A stretch of DNA of 64,000 nt, taken from assembly GCA_964602595.1 (NCBI GenBank), contig CAZRRO010000015.1, positions 110,636 through 174,635 of the forward strand. Reading direction: 5' to 3'. The notes below the pieces were generated by a model. That model ran no database searches. It was not told the DNA's origin and saw only the letters and a program-made list of their open reading frames with translations. Position 1 is the stretch's first letter, and each line of letters opens with the position of its first letter. The position numbers and the translations under genes are program-made. Source of the stretch: CAIWAH01 sp964602595 (GTDB lineage Bacteria > Verrucomicrobiota > Verrucomicrobiia > Limisphaerales > UBA9464). Shown one piece after another: positions 45,904-55,265 of the stretch.

Positions 45904-46179
45904 GGCGTTTTCTGGGCCACGGACGCGGGCCTTGTCAAAACTGCACGGGCGAATGCGGCTGCCGGACCTTTTGCAGTGCGGGGGGCATGACCCCGCTTTG
46001 GCTTTGCCGCGACCGGCCATCCTGCCGCGAAGAGCTTTCCGACCGTGGAGCCAAAGCGCCGGCTTGCCGGCGCAGTCCAAATGGTAGCCCGGGTTCCGGT
46101 TTCACGGATGCATTCCCAGCGGTCCGGCGGGACAAAACCGTTGACCCTGCTCCGCGCGGGGAGCCACTTTGTCCGCAGC

Positions 46180-47172
46180 ATGTTCCCCGTGTCGTTCCGC
46201 TCTCTCGTCGCGTCGGGTGTCGCGTTGCTCCTGCTGGGGAGCGCGGGTTGCGCCACCTCCGCTTCCCGCGCCGGCGCCGCGGGCGTGCGGGTGTTCGAGA
46301 CCAACAACGTCGTGCGGGTCGAGCTGAACGGCCAGCTCTTCACGGAATATCACTTTCGCGACGTTTCCCGGCCGTTCCTGTTCCCCGTGCTCGGGCCCGA
46401 CGGCGAACATTTCACCCGCCAATGGCCGCAGGCCGATCCCGGCGGTGAGGAGAAGGATCATCCGCATCATCACTCGGTGTGGTGGTCGCACGGCGAGGCC
46501 AACGGGCAGGACTTCTGGAGCGAATCCGCCAAGGCCGGCCGGACCGTCCACCAGTCGTTCGCGGACCTGAAGTCGGGCCGGGAAACCGGGTCGCTCACGA
46601 CCCGCAACCGTTGGATCGCCAAGGACGGCAAGGTGATCGCGGCCGACGAACGCACGCTGCGCTTCCATGCCCCCAAGGGCACCGAACGCATCGTGGACCT
46701 GGAGTTGACCGTCTTTGCGTCCAATGGCGACCTCGTCCTCGGCGACACCAAGGAAGGCACCATGGCCATCCGCCTCGCCGAGTCCATGCGGCTGACCCAG
46801 CCCAAGAACAAATCCGGCCTGGGCCACATCGTGAACTCCGAGGGCGTGAAGGACGGCGAAACTTGGGGCAAACGCGCCAAGTGGGTGGATTACTACGGCC
46901 CGGTCGGGGCCAAGACGGTTGGCGTCGCCATGTTCGATCACCCCGCCAATCCGCGTTACCCGACGTGGTGGCACGTGCGTGATTACGGCCTGTTTGCCGC
47001 AAATCCGTTCGGCCTCCATGATTTCGAGAAGAAGGAGAAAGGCGCGGGCGACCTGAAGATCGCCAACGGCCAGAGTGTCACGTTCCGCTACCGGATGATT
47101 TTCCACCAGGGCGACACCACGCAGGCGAAGGTGGCGGCAGCGTTCGAGGAGTGGGTGAAGGGCGCCAAGTGA
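46180..47172 (+). CDS. PmoA-like (DUF6807) family lipoprotein
   Basis: 330 residues from ATG 46180, which starts a lipoprotein signal (FPVSFRSLVASGVALLLLGS then AGC). The open frame begins earlier at 46045. The body matches the PmoA/DUF6807 group found in Planctomycetes and Verrucomicrobia: FTEYHFRDVSRPFLFPVLGP, KDHPHHHSVWWSHGEANGQD and FDHPANPRYPTWWHVRDYGL. The His-rich DHPHHH segment is conserved. The name comes from a weak link to methane oxygenase and does not imply methane oxidation. A sugar-related role is inferred from the oxidoreductase downstream. Confidence 0.85.
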   Translation: MFPVSFRSLVASGVALLLLGSAGCATSASRAGAAGVRVFETNNVVRVELNGQLFTEYHFRDVSRPFLFPVLGPDGEHFTRQWPQADPGGEEKDHPHHHSVWWSHGEANGQDFWSESAKAGRTVHQSFADLKSGRETGSLTTRNRWIAKDGKVIAADERTLRFHAPKGTERIVDLELTVFASNGDLVLGDTKEGTMAIRLAESMRLTQPKNKSGLGHIVNSEGVKDGETWGKRAKWVDYYGPVGAKTVGVAMFDHPANPRYPTWWHVRDYGLFAANPFGLHDFEKKEKGAGDLKIANGQSVTFRYRMIFHQGDTTQAKVAAAFEEWVKGAK

Positions 47173-47206
47173 GGCGGGGCTGCGCGCAAATGTTGGCTAT
47201 TTGACC

Positions 47207-47545
47207 ATGCCCTCGAAATACAAACTTCGCATTGGAGATTACTGCGCAAAACACGGCGTTGCCATACCGCCTGGCTTCGCGCGAAACACGCCCAGTCGCT
47301 ACGCCATTATCCGGACGCATCTCACACCGCCAAAGCTCATCGCGACTACTTGGTTCAAGACGACGGACGTTCTTTACTACATTGAGCACTTCCTCAAGCC
47401 GGAGCTAGGTGACGCTTTGCCGCAGTCCATTCGTATTCTCGATTTTCAGGAGAGTGAGGAGCTTGCCTATACGGGTGACAAACGACTCCACAGAGTTGCG
47501 GCATTTCCTGTTACAATCCAAAATTCCATCACCACCACGCCATGA
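47207..47545 (+). CDS. Small hypothetical protein overlapping the next gene
   Basis: 112 residues from ATG 47207 (MPSKYKLRIGDYCAKHGVA); a TTG at 47201 is also in frame. No signal peptide or membrane helix is visible, and I recognise no family. Codon use is less GC-rich than the neighbours. Its stop overlaps the start of the oxidoreductase gene (ATGA at 47542-47545), suggesting translational coupling if it is expressed. It could be a recently acquired gene. Confidence 0.5.
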   Translation: MPSKYKLRIGDYCAKHGVAIPPGFARNTPSRYAIIRTHLTPPKLIATTWFKTTDVLYYIEHFLKPELGDALPQSIRILDFQESEELAYTGDKRLHRVAAFPVTIQNSITTTP

Positions 47546-49005
47546 ACACCACTCGTCGCGACTTCCTCAAAACGTCCGCGGTCACCGCGGCGGCCTTCGC
47601 TTCTCCGAACTTCCTGACCGCCGCGTCCGCGTCGCGTGTGCTCGGCGCCAATGACGAAATCCGCGTCGCCGTGGTCGGCTTCAACGGCCGCGGCGGCGAC
47701 CACATCGGCGGCGTGCGCAGCCTCCGCAAGAAGGGCGACAAGGTCCGCATCGTCGCGTTGTGCGACGTGGATTCCGAGGTGCTCGCCAAGGGCGTCGCGT
47801 CCTTCGAGAAGGAAGGTGACAAGGTGACCGGTTATCGCGACCTGCGGAAACTGCTGGAGAGCCCTGACATTGACGTCGTGTCCATCGCCTCGCCGAACCA
47901 TTGGCATGCGCTGGGTGCCATCTGGTCCGTGCAGGCGGGCAAGGACGTCTATTTGGAGAAGCCGGTTTCCCACAACGTCTTCGAGGGCCGCAAGATCGTG
48001 GAGGCCGCGCGCAAATACGGGAAACTGGTGCAGACCGGCACGCAGAGCCGTTCCAGCTTCGCGATCAAGGAGGCGGTTGCATGGGTGCGCGCCGGCAACC
48101 TGGGCCGCATCAAGGTTGCCCGCGGCCTGTGCTACAAGCCGCGCAACAGCATCGGCAAGGTGACCGCACCCACGCCGATCCCCGCGAACATCGACTACGA
48201 TCTCTGGTGCGGGCCGGCGCCGATGGTGCCGTTGATGCGGTCCCGGTTGCACTACGACTGGCATTGGGTGTGGGACACCGGCAACGGCGACCTCGGCAAC
48301 CAGGGCATCCACCAGATGGACATCGCGCGCTGGTTCCTGGGCGAGCAAACGCTTTCCCCGAAGGTCTTCAGCGTCGGCGGCCGGCTCGGTTACGTGGATG
48401 ACGGGCAGACGCCCAATACCCAGTTTGTGTTCCACGATTACGACGTCGCCCCGCTGATCTTCGAGGTCCGCGGCCTCCCGGAGAAGACGGGCGCCAAGCA
48501 GATGGACAAATACCGCGGCGGCAGCGTCGCCGTGATCATCGAATGCGAGAACGGCCACATCCTGGTGCCGAACTATTCGTCGGCCGTCGCCGTGGACAAT
48601 TCCGGCGCCGAGATCAAGAAGTGGTCCGGCGCGAAGGATCACTACGAGAACTTCTACTCGGCGCTGCGCACCCGGAAAACGACCGACCTCAACGCGGACA
48701 TCCTGGAAGGCCACCTCTCCAGCGCCCTGTGCCACACCGGGAACATCAGCCTGCGGCTGGGTCAGCCGCTCGGTCCCGAGGCCATCCGGGAACGACTCAA
48801 GAGCAATTCGGCCGCGAACGAGACGTTTGAGCGCATGGCCACCCACCTGGCCGCCAACGAGGTGGACATCACCGACACGAAACTGACCTTCGGCGAGTTC
48901 CTGGAAATGGATCCCAAGAAGGAACGCTTCACCAGCGACCGGAAGGCGAACGAGATGCTCACCCGGGAATACCGGAAGCCCTTCGTGGTGCCGGACAAGG
49001 TCTAG
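47542..49005 (+). CDS. Tat-exported Gfo/Idh/MocA family oxidoreductase
   Basis: 487 residues. The N-terminus NTTRRDFLKTSAVTAAAFAS is a twin-arginine signal, so the enzyme is exported folded with its cofactor. The Rossmann domain begins IRVAVVGFNGRGGDHIGG, and the catalytic motif VYLEKPVSHN contains the conserved Glu-Lys-Pro. These NAD(P)-dependent enzymes oxidise or isomerise sugars and inositols. In this phylum many have a tightly bound cofactor and act in the periplasm. It is convergent with the DapA-family gene (24 bp). Confidence 0.93.
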   Translation: MNTTRRDFLKTSAVTAAAFASPNFLTAASASRVLGANDEIRVAVVGFNGRGGDHIGGVRSLRKKGDKVRIVALCDVDSEVLAKGVASFEKEGDKVTGYRDLRKLLESPDIDVVSIASPNHWHALGAIWSVQAGKDVYLEKPVSHNVFEGRKIVEAARKYGKLVQTGTQSRSSFAIKEAVAWVRAGNLGRIKVARGLCYKPRNSIGKVTAPTPIPANIDYDLWCGPAPMVPLMRSRLHYDWHWVWDTGNGDLGNQGIHQMDIARWFLGEQTLSPKVFSVGGRLGYVDDGQTPNTQFVFHDYDVAPLIFEVRGLPEKTGAKQMDKYRGGSVAVIIECENGHILVPNYSSAVAVDNSGAEIKKWSGAKDHYENFYSALRTRKTTDLNADILEGHLSSALCHTGNISLRLGQPLGPEAIRERLKSNSAANETFERMATHLAANEVDITDTKLTFGEFLEMDPKKERFTSDRKANEMLTREYRKPFVVPDKV

Positions 49006-49029
49006 GCCCGGCTCGCCGCTAGGCGACGG

Positions 49030-49941
49030 CTACTTCCGCTTCGGAACCTTGGGTCGGCTGGCAAGTCCGTCGTGGATGACCTTGAGCACGGCCTTGCGTT
49101 CGGCGCCGGTGAGCGTCAGGCGCGGGGCGCGGACCCATTCCTTGCCGAGGCCGGCTTCCTGCACGGCCAGCTTGATGTATTGGACGAACTTCGGGTGGGT
49201 GTCCAAGTGCAGCAGCGGCGTGAACCAGCGGTAAAGCTCGACGGCCTTCGCCCATTCGCCTCGGCGGGTCAGCTCCCAGAAATACTGGTTCTCCGCCGGG
49301 AAAGCGATGCCGCTGCCGGCCACCCAACCGTCGATGCACAGGATCGCGGCCTCCAACGCGAGGTCGTCCACGCCGGTGAAAAGTGCGTAGCGGTCGCCGC
49401 AGACATTGTGCAGGTCGGTGATGCGACGGGTGTTGCCGGACGATTCCTTGAGGGCAACGAAGTTCTTCTGGTCGGCCAGTTCCGCGAACAGTTCGGGGGT
49501 GAGGTCATGCCCGTAGCTGAGCGGGTTGTTGTAGATCATGATCGGCAGTCCGGTGGACTGGGCGACGGTGCGGAAATGATGCAGCGATTCCCGCGGGTCC
49601 GGCGACTTGTAGATCATCGGCGGCATGAGCATGAAGCCATCGGCGCCGAGCCGTTCCAGGTCCCGGGCGTAGCGGCAGGCTTCGGCCACGCAGCTCTCCG
49701 CCACGCCGCTGAGCACGGGCACGCGGCCGTCCACGGCGCGGATCATCTCCGACATCACGAGCCGCTTTTCATCGGCGGTGAGCGACTGGTTCTCCCCGAG
49801 GGAACCGAGGAACACGAGCCCGGTTATCCCCGACGCGATCAGGGCCTCGACGTGCGCGGCGGTCGCCTCAAGGTCGAGCGAGCCGTCGCGGTGCATCTGG
49901 GTGGTGATGGCGGGAAAAACGCCGGACCAATGGGGCTTCAT
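49030..49941 (-). CDS. DapA-family (N-acetylneuraminate lyase/dihydrodipicolinate synthase) aldolase
   Basis: 303 residues from ATG 49941 (MKPHWSGVFPAITTQMHRDG); the open frame extends upstream. A TIM-barrel class I aldolase pattern is seen: GLVFLGSLGENQSLT, tyrosine in LPIMIYNNPLSYG and the Schiff-base lysine in NFVALKESSGN. Family members condense or split pyruvate-containing compounds, including sialic acid, KDG and lysine precursors. With the neighbouring exported oxidoreductases and PmoA-like protein, a sugar-acid catabolic role is more likely than lysine synthesis, but this is inference. Confidence 0.9.
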   Translation of the reverse strand: MKPHWSGVFPAITTQMHRDGSLDLEATAAHVEALIASGITGLVFLGSLGENQSLTADEKRLVMSEMIRAVDGRVPVLSGVAESCVAEACRYARDLERLGADGFMLMPPMIYKSPDPRESLHHFRTVAQSTGLPIMIYNNPLSYGHDLTPELFAELADQKNFVALKESSGNTRRITDLHNVCGDRYALFTGVDDLALEAAILCIDGWVAGSGIAFPAENQYFWELTRRGEWAKAVELYRWFTPLLHLDTHPKFVQYIKLAVQEAGLGKEWVRAPRLTLTGAERKAVLKVIHDGLASRPKVPKRK

Positions 49942-50151
49942 GTGCGCAAGGAGTGGACGGTGAATCAACGGACGCCCCGCAAAGTGCCAGAATCCGTCAG
50001 CCGCCGGCTTGGCGGAAAATGACGTCGGCCGGTCCAAGGAGGGCACACCGGGACCGGCGGCGGGATACCTTGAAGGCTGCGCTCAAGTCCGTCGTCGCGA
50101 CGGGTGGTAGTGATCGCCGTCGCCTTCAACTGGAGTAGTTCTGGGCAAGAC

Positions 50152-51258
50152 TTAGGACGGTGAGGCGCCTTGGCCAGGCTTACCGGATGACCGTTGCCCA
50201 GTTGGTGACCGCCCGACGAAGTGCTTCTCGACCAAGTGCCAGCTCGCCAAGCCGGCAACAAGCGCGGCGGGAAGGCTCAGGGCGACGACTGTCCAGGCAT
50301 TGGCCTTTGGGATTAGGACCATGATCATCTGTTGGATCGGGAACGCGTATAGGTAAGTCCCGTAGGAGACATCCGTCCGGACACCAATCTGGTGCAGCCC
50401 CGAAACCGGCAGGTAGGCCAGCCACATCAGCAAATAGGTCCACCCGAGCGGCAAGATCCATTCAATCCATGCTGGCTGCAGGAAACTGAAAACGATCAAT
50501 GCCAAGGCGCCTGCCGCCAGCCCTGTGTGACGGGGGATTTCTCGGCGCCAGTGCCAAAAAGTAACTCCCGCCAGGAAGTAAGTTGCGAAGCGGGGCCAGT
50601 AGGCGCCATCCGCCAGGAGGGCGGTCAGAACCCGGTGCCACGGGAGTTTGATGCCCAAGGCCAACATCAGCCAGAAAGCTCCGAAAAGCGTAGTGACCAG
50701 CCAACGACGACGGAATATTCCGGCAACGCCGGCTAACCCTAGGAAAACGTAGCAACCGAACTCGTAGCGCAGGGTCCAGAGCGACACATTGAGCTCTCCA
50801 GGCACCGGGTTCTCGGGGAAAACCCGCAGCAACCCGCCATAGGGGTAGCCATAGCTGGAGAGGGTCGCGAGGTTGAAAAAGAGTGTCCCCGATTGTCGGG
50901 CCGAATAGCCGCTGAAGGAACCCTCCGAAAAGAGCGGTGCCAGCAAGAACGATTGGAGCAACCAGAGCAGCATGAACGCCGGGTAGAGCCGCAGGAGGCG
51001 TTTCCGGATGAAGTCCGCGAACCCACGGCCGCGGGCGAGGCTCTCGCTGACCATGAACCCACTGGCGATGAAGAATCCGTTTACGGCCAAGGCGCCAAGG
51101 TCCAGGCGTTTTCCTGTCAGCTCAAAAAGCGGTGCCCCATGGTTGGATCCATTGGCCGCCACGAAGGAGTGGGCCACCACGACGAGGGCGGCGAGACCTA
51201 GGCGCAGGGCCCCGAAATTGTTGAGCCGAAACTCAGCCGGGTGGATGGAATTCCACAT
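50152..51258 (-). CDS. Acyltransferase 3 (OafA/YrhL-type) membrane protein
   Basis: 368 residues with about ten membrane helices. The N-terminus FGALRLGLAALVVVAHSFVA carries the conserved histidine, and FIRKRLLRLYPAFMLLWL is the family arginine-rich loop. Such enzymes acetylate O-antigen, peptidoglycan or other surface glycans. It lies 13 bp after the thymidylate-kinase-like gene at 51272, so the three genes from 52726 to 50152 probably form an operon. Confidence 0.93.
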   Translation of the reverse strand: MWNSIHPAEFRLNNFGALRLGLAALVVVAHSFVAANGSNHGAPLFELTGKRLDLGALAVNGFFIASGFMVSESLARGRGFADFIRKRLLRLYPAFMLLWLLQSFLLAPLFSEGSFSGYSARQSGTLFFNLATLSSYGYPYGGLLRVFPENPVPGELNVSLWTLRYEFGCYVFLGLAGVAGIFRRRWLVTTLFGAFWLMLALGIKLPWHRVLTALLADGAYWPRFATYFLAGVTFWHWRREIPRHTGLAAGALALIVFSFLQPAWIEWILPLGWTYLLMWLAYLPVSGLHQIGVRTDVSYGTYLYAFPIQQMIMVLIPKANAWTVVALSLPAALVAGLASWHLVEKHFVGRSPTGQRSSGKPGQGASPS

Positions 51259-51271
51259 GAGGACAACGAGG

Positions 51272-52033
51272 TCACCGGCCCGCGAGGACGCGTTCGATGC
51301 GTTCCTGCAGCTCCCGGTTGATCTCCCCGGGCGACCGTTCGGCGTCCACGATCGTGAAGCCGTAGGTCTTCTGGAGGCGCCGGAACGTGTCCCGCATCCG
51401 GCCCTGATACTGGAGGAAGCTGTCGAACATGTCGCGGGAGAGCCCCAGGTCCATGCCGCTTTCCCAGTAATCGAGCGTCTGGTTCTTGGCGAAGACCCGC
51501 TGCACGAGCTGTTCCGGCGAAACTTCGAGGTAGAAGACTGCGTCGGGCATCAGGGTGATGCCGTAGAGATTCTTCAGCCACGCCTCGTCCATGCCGCGCA
51601 CGAGGTCACGGGCCATGAGCGTGTAGATGTAACGGTCGGCGAGGACGATGAAGCCGGCCCGCAGCGACGGCAGGATCAGGTGCTCCATCTGGTCCGCGAA
51701 GTCGGTGGCGTAGAAGAGCGACAGCGTAGTGCGCGAGAGGATGTTGCCGTTCTGCGCCTGTTCGAGTTCCTCGCTGACGAGCGATGAGCGCTTGAGCCCG
51801 ACCTGCACGGTCGCGTGCCCGGTGCCCTCCAGCCAAGCCGTGAGCTTCTGGATCTGGGTGGAACGGCCCGAGCCGTCGGCGCCTTCGACCACGATCAGCT
51901 TGCCGGTGAGCTTGTCGAGTTCCGTGCCGGGGATGCCGTGGCCGAAGAACCGTTTCGGGGTGACCTGGGGCACCAGCACCTGGCCAGCCCGGCCGGCGCC
52001 GGTGCGCGGTGATTTCGCGGAAACTTTGGGCAT
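51272..52033 (-). CDS. Thymidylate-kinase-like P-loop protein (second of a tandem pair)
   Basis: 253 residues from ATG 52033. An N-terminal extension of about 45 residues precedes LIVVEGADGSGRSTQIQKL, a P-loop of the dTMP-kinase type but with Arg instead of the usual Lys before Ser-Thr. The DRYIYTLMARD segment corresponds to the DRY/LID-adjacent motif. It is 27-30 percent like its upstream neighbour by eye. Loss of the P-loop lysine suggests reduced or altered phosphotransfer, possibly a regulatory subunit of a heteromer. Substrate unknown; not confidently a true Tmk. Confidence 0.8.
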   Translation of the reverse strand: MPKVSAKSPRTGAGRAGQVLVPQVTPKRFFGHGIPGTELDKLTGKLIVVEGADGSGRSTQIQKLTAWLEGTGHATVQVGLKRSSLVSEELEQAQNGNILSRTTLSLFYATDFADQMEHLILPSLRAGFIVLADRYIYTLMARDLVRGMDEAWLKNLYGITLMPDAVFYLEVSPEQLVQRVFAKNQTLDYWESGMDLGLSRDMFDSFLQYQGRMRDTFRRLQKTYGFTIVDAERSPGEINRELQERIERVLAGR

Positions 52034-52036
52034 GGT

Positions 52037-52726
52037 TCAGCGGGCCTTGTTGGAGGTGAAATTGGGCAGGTCGATCCGGGCGGCCACCAGCTTCCGGAGC
52101 AGACCCTGCTGTTCCTCGATCCGGAGGTTGGCGTCCATCATCGTAAACCCGAACTCGGTGCTCATCGCGAGGTATTGCTCGAAAATCCGGCCCTGGAAGA
52201 GCCGGAAGCTCTCGTAGGGATCGCTCGACAGGTTCAGGTCCATGCCCGCCTCGTGGAACTTCAGCACCGGCCGGTTGTCGAGGATGCGCGCGAGCGAAAC
52301 CTCCAACGAGGCCTTGAAGAAGAAGGTGACGTCCGGCAGCGCGGCGAACGAATACAGGCCCCGAACCCAGTCCGGCGGGCAGCCGCGCACCGTGTCCCGC
52401 GCGAAGGCGGTGAAGACATACCGGTCGCAGAGCACGAGGTAGCCGGCACGCAGCAGCGGCACGAGCTGCCGTTCGTAACGGTCGGCGAAATCCGTGGCGT
52501 GGATGAGGCTGAAGGTGGTCGGCGTGAGTAGGTTCTGCGTCTTGCCCTTCTTGGTCGCGCTCTTGACCAACGCGGAGGAGTTCCACTCCGAGAAGAAGAC
52601 TTTGCCGCCCTGCTGCTCCAGCCACTTGAGCAGGAGATGCACCTGGGTTGATTTGCCCGAACCGTCGAGCCCCTCCACCGCGATGAGCCGCCCCGGGAAA
52701 CCGAGTTCGGCGAACGTCTTCGTCAC
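52037..52726 (-). CDS. Thymidylate-kinase-like P-loop protein (first of a tandem pair)
   Basis: 229 residues from a GTG at 52726 (TKTFAELGFPGRLIAVEG). It carries an intact P-loop GLDGSGKSTQVHLLL and DRYVFTAFARD. It ends 3 bp before the ATG of the second copy. Length and motifs fit the dTMP kinase superfamily (about 210 residues), but the DR(Y/F) context and the tandem partner differ from house-keeping Tmk, so a distinct nucleotide or polyphosphate kinase role is possible. Confidence 0.82.
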   Translation of the reverse strand: MTKTFAELGFPGRLIAVEGLDGSGKSTQVHLLLKWLEQQGGKVFFSEWNSSALVKSATKKGKTQNLLTPTTFSLIHATDFADRYERQLVPLLRAGYLVLCDRYVFTAFARDTVRGCPPDWVRGLYSFAALPDVTFFFKASLEVSLARILDNRPVLKFHEAGMDLNLSSDPYESFRLFQGRIFEQYLAMSTEFGFTMMDANLRIEEQQGLLRKLVAARIDLPNFTSNKAR

Positions 52727-52891
52727 GCGGCGAAAGCTAGGAACCGGTCGCCGGGAAACAACGCTTTTTCCCGGAATACACCAAACGTGGCATCGGCCCG
52801 ACCGCTACCCGCCGGCGGCGTCCGCCCCGCTTGACCCTTGGGCCGGTCCGACGAAACCTGCGCCCACGGGTTGCCGCCCGTCCGCACTCCT

Positions 52892-53818
52892 GTGTCCGCC
52901 GCCGTTCCAGTTCCGCCCTTGTCGCCCAACCAAAGGGCCTGGTTACGGCTGCGCCGGAACCGCGTGGCCTTGGTCGCGGGCGGGTTCCTGCTCATCGTGC
53001 TCGGGTTGTCCCTGATCGTGCCGTTGTTCGGTGCCGGGGACGGCAGCCACGGAGCCGACACGCCGTTCGCCCAGCCCGGCGCCGGGCATTGGTTCGGCAC
53101 CGACGTGCACGGGCGCGACGTATGGGTGCGGACCTTTGCCGGGGCACGAATTTCCCTGCTCGTGGGCGCGGTCGGCACGGCGGTCAGCCTGGTGATCGGC
53201 GTCACCTGGGGCATGGTCGCCGGCTATGCGGGCGGACGAACCGACGGCGTGATGATGCGGGCGGTGGACATCCTCTATTCGCTGCCGAGCGTGGTTTTCG
53301 TGATCGTGCTGATCACGACGCTGGAGGGTTACGTGAAGGGTTTCCTGGGCGACCTGGCCCCGGGGCTCGTGCCCACGGCCCGGCTGATGTTCCTGTTCGT
53401 CGGGTTGGGAGCGGTGTCCTGGCTGACCATGGCGCGGATCGTCCGCGGCCAGGTGTTGTCACTGCGGTCGCGGCAATTCGTGCTCGCGAGCCAGTCGTTG
53501 GGCGCAGGGCCCGTCCGGATCCTGTTCCGGCATATCCTGCCCAATGTGCTGGGCATCGTGATCGTCTATCTCACTCTCACGGTTCCGGCGGTGATGCTTT
53601 ACGAAAGTTTCCTCAGCTTCCTCGGCTTGGGCATCCAACCGCCGCAGGCGAGCCTCGGCACCCTGATTGCCGAAGGCGCGGCCCAGATCAATCCGCTGCG
53701 GGTCCGCTGGTGGCTGATCGCCGGGCCGGGCGGCTTGCTGGCATCCACCCTCCTCGCGCTGAACTTCCTCGGTGACGGCCTGCGCGATGCCCTCGACCCG
53801 AAGGCGGCCGCGGAATAA
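52892..53818 (+). CDS. Peptide/nickel-type ABC transporter permease (DppC family)
   Basis: 308 residues from a GTG at 52892; TTG 52838 opens the frame. Six membrane helices are seen. DppC/OppC landmarks are HWFGTDVHGRDVWVRTFAGA, the EAA loop region LASQSLGAGPVRILFRHILP, and YESFLSFLGLGIQPPQASLG. In the family this subunit pairs with a DppB permease, one or two ATPases and a solute-binding lipoprotein; none of these is in the window. It is divergent from the kinase operon. Confidence 0.9.
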   Translation: MSAAVPVPPLSPNQRAWLRLRRNRVALVAGGFLLIVLGLSLIVPLFGAGDGSHGADTPFAQPGAGHWFGTDVHGRDVWVRTFAGARISLLVGAVGTAVSLVIGVTWGMVAGYAGGRTDGVMMRAVDILYSLPSVVFVIVLITTLEGYVKGFLGDLAPGLVPTARLMFLFVGLGAVSWLTMARIVRGQVLSLRSRQFVLASQSLGAGPVRILFRHILPNVLGIVIVYLTLTVPAVMLYESFLSFLGLGIQPPQASLGTLIAEGAAQINPLRVRWWLIAGPGGLLASTLLALNFLGDGLRDALDPKAAAE

Positions 53819-53945
53819 CCCCAATCACTGAAGCGGTTGGCCCAACCCGAGGCCGACGCCGCGGCGCCGTGAGCTTTTGTCGCGGGCTCGGTCCAATTCC
53901 CCGGGTGACAGCCCGCCGACCCGGTGCTTCGTTCCCGTCCACCGC

Positions 53946-55202
53946 ATGTTCCCCTTGGCCTTCCTCGGTGAAAGCATCCTGATCGCCATTGCGATCCTGG
54001 GGCTGGCGTTCTTCTTCATGTGGCGCATGGCCAAGGGCGGCGGCCACGGCGAAGGGCTGCTTTCCCTGCCCGGTAAACTGCTGCTCACCGCCGGCCTGCT
54101 GGGGATGTTGGCCTACCTTTTTCACCAGGGCCGGGGGGCCAACCGCGGGGCGGCCGCCGTCGCGCTGTTCATGGTGCTCCTCGTCGCCTTCCCGCTGGTG
54201 ATCATGTGGCTGCCCCACCTCGTCGAGACGGTGCTCAGCCCGTTCTTCGGCTCGCTGACCGGCGGCGACGAACAGGTGGAGACCAAGCCGATGTATTTCC
54301 GCGCCATCGGCCTGCGTAAACGCGGCGAATACGCCGCCGCCATCGAGGCTGCCGAGGCCGAACTCGCCCGGTTTCCCGCCGATCTCGACGGCCTGCTCCT
54401 GATTGCCGACATCCAGGGCACCGATCTGCGCGATCCCCAGGGCGCCCTGGGCCGGCTCGAAGTGGCCATGCTGGAACCGGGGCGCGCCCCGGCCAGCGTC
54501 GCCCTGTTGCTCAGCCAAATTGCCGATCTCCAGGTCAATCGCCTCAACGACTCCGCGGCCGCCCAGGCGTCGTTGCGCCGGATCGTGACCGAGTTTGCGG
54601 GCACCGAGGCCGCCGTGCTCGCCCAGCAGCGCCTCGCCCATCTGCCCACGGAGCGGCAATTGCTCGAACGCACGGACCGTCCGAAATTCGCTGTGCCGCA
54701 GCACACCGTGAAGGTTGGCCTGCAGGACCTCGCGGCCCCGACCGAGTCCGGGAACGAAGCCGCCTTGGAACGGGCCAGTGAATTGGTCCGGCACCTCACC
54801 GAATTCCCCGACGACTGGGAGCGCCGCGAGGAATTGGCCCGGCTTTACGCCTATCCCCTGGGACACCTCGCGCTGGCGACGGCCGAGTTGGAACAGCTCA
54901 TCGGCCATCCCGATGCCCAGGCGCGTCACGTTGTGAAATGGCTGAACGAGCTCGCCGATTACCAGCTCAAGACGGCAGCCGGGATTGATGCGGCGAAGCT
55001 CACCCTGGAGCGTATCACCGGGCAGTTCGCCGGCACGCCTTGGGCCGAGCAAGCCGCCGCCCGCCTGCGCCTGCTCGGGCTGGATCGACGTGGCAAGGAG
55101 GCCACCCGGACCCTGAAGCTCGGGACCTACGAAAAGAACATCGGCCTCAAGCGCGGCGATCCCACGATTCCCGATCCGGCCAAGGGAACGAACCCGGAGT
55201 AG
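53946..55202 (+). CDS. Membrane-anchored tetratricopeptide-repeat protein
   Basis: 418 residues from ATG 53946 (MFPLAFLGESILIAIAILGL); a longer frame starts at 53877. There are three N-terminal membrane helices (FLGESILIAIAILGLAFFFM, GKLLLTAGLLGMLAYLF, AAAVALFMVLLVAFPLVIMW). They are followed by TPR-like helices (YFRAIGLRKRGEYAAAIEAA, FPADLDGLLLIADIQG, LDRIVTEFAGTEAA-type repeats). It probably scaffolds an envelope complex. It is followed after about 60 bp by the ECF sigma factor gene on the same strand. Confidence 0.8.
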   Translation: MFPLAFLGESILIAIAILGLAFFFMWRMAKGGGHGEGLLSLPGKLLLTAGLLGMLAYLFHQGRGANRGAAAVALFMVLLVAFPLVIMWLPHLVETVLSPFFGSLTGGDEQVETKPMYFRAIGLRKRGEYAAAIEAAEAELARFPADLDGLLLIADIQGTDLRDPQGALGRLEVAMLEPGRAPASVALLLSQIADLQVNRLNDSAAAQASLRRIVTEFAGTEAAVLAQQRLAHLPTERQLLERTDRPKFAVPQHTVKVGLQDLAAPTESGNEAALERASELVRHLTEFPDDWERREELARLYAYPLGHLALATAELEQLIGHPDAQARHVVKWLNELADYQLKTAAGIDAAKLTLERITGQFAGTPWAEQAAARLRLLGLDRRGKEATRTLKLGTYEKNIGLKRGDPTIPDPAKGTNPE

Positions 55203-55204
55203 GG

Positions 55205-55223
55205 GCCGGAAAAAACTTCCGGC
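55205..55223. other. Short hairpin between TPR and sigma factor genes
   Basis: GCCGGAA (55205-55211) pairs with TTCCGGC (55217-55223). There is no T-run, so termination is doubtful; it may be an mRNA structure or a regulator site. Confidence 0.4.
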
Positions 55224-55265
55224 GTGACACCGACGGCGCTTCGCGGTCCAACACCCGTGACCACC

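Noticed and set aside
46180..47172. Methane monooxygenase subunit
   Set aside because: The PmoA label of this family is historical; the protein is a soluble lipoprotein without the membrane helices of particulate methane monooxygenase.
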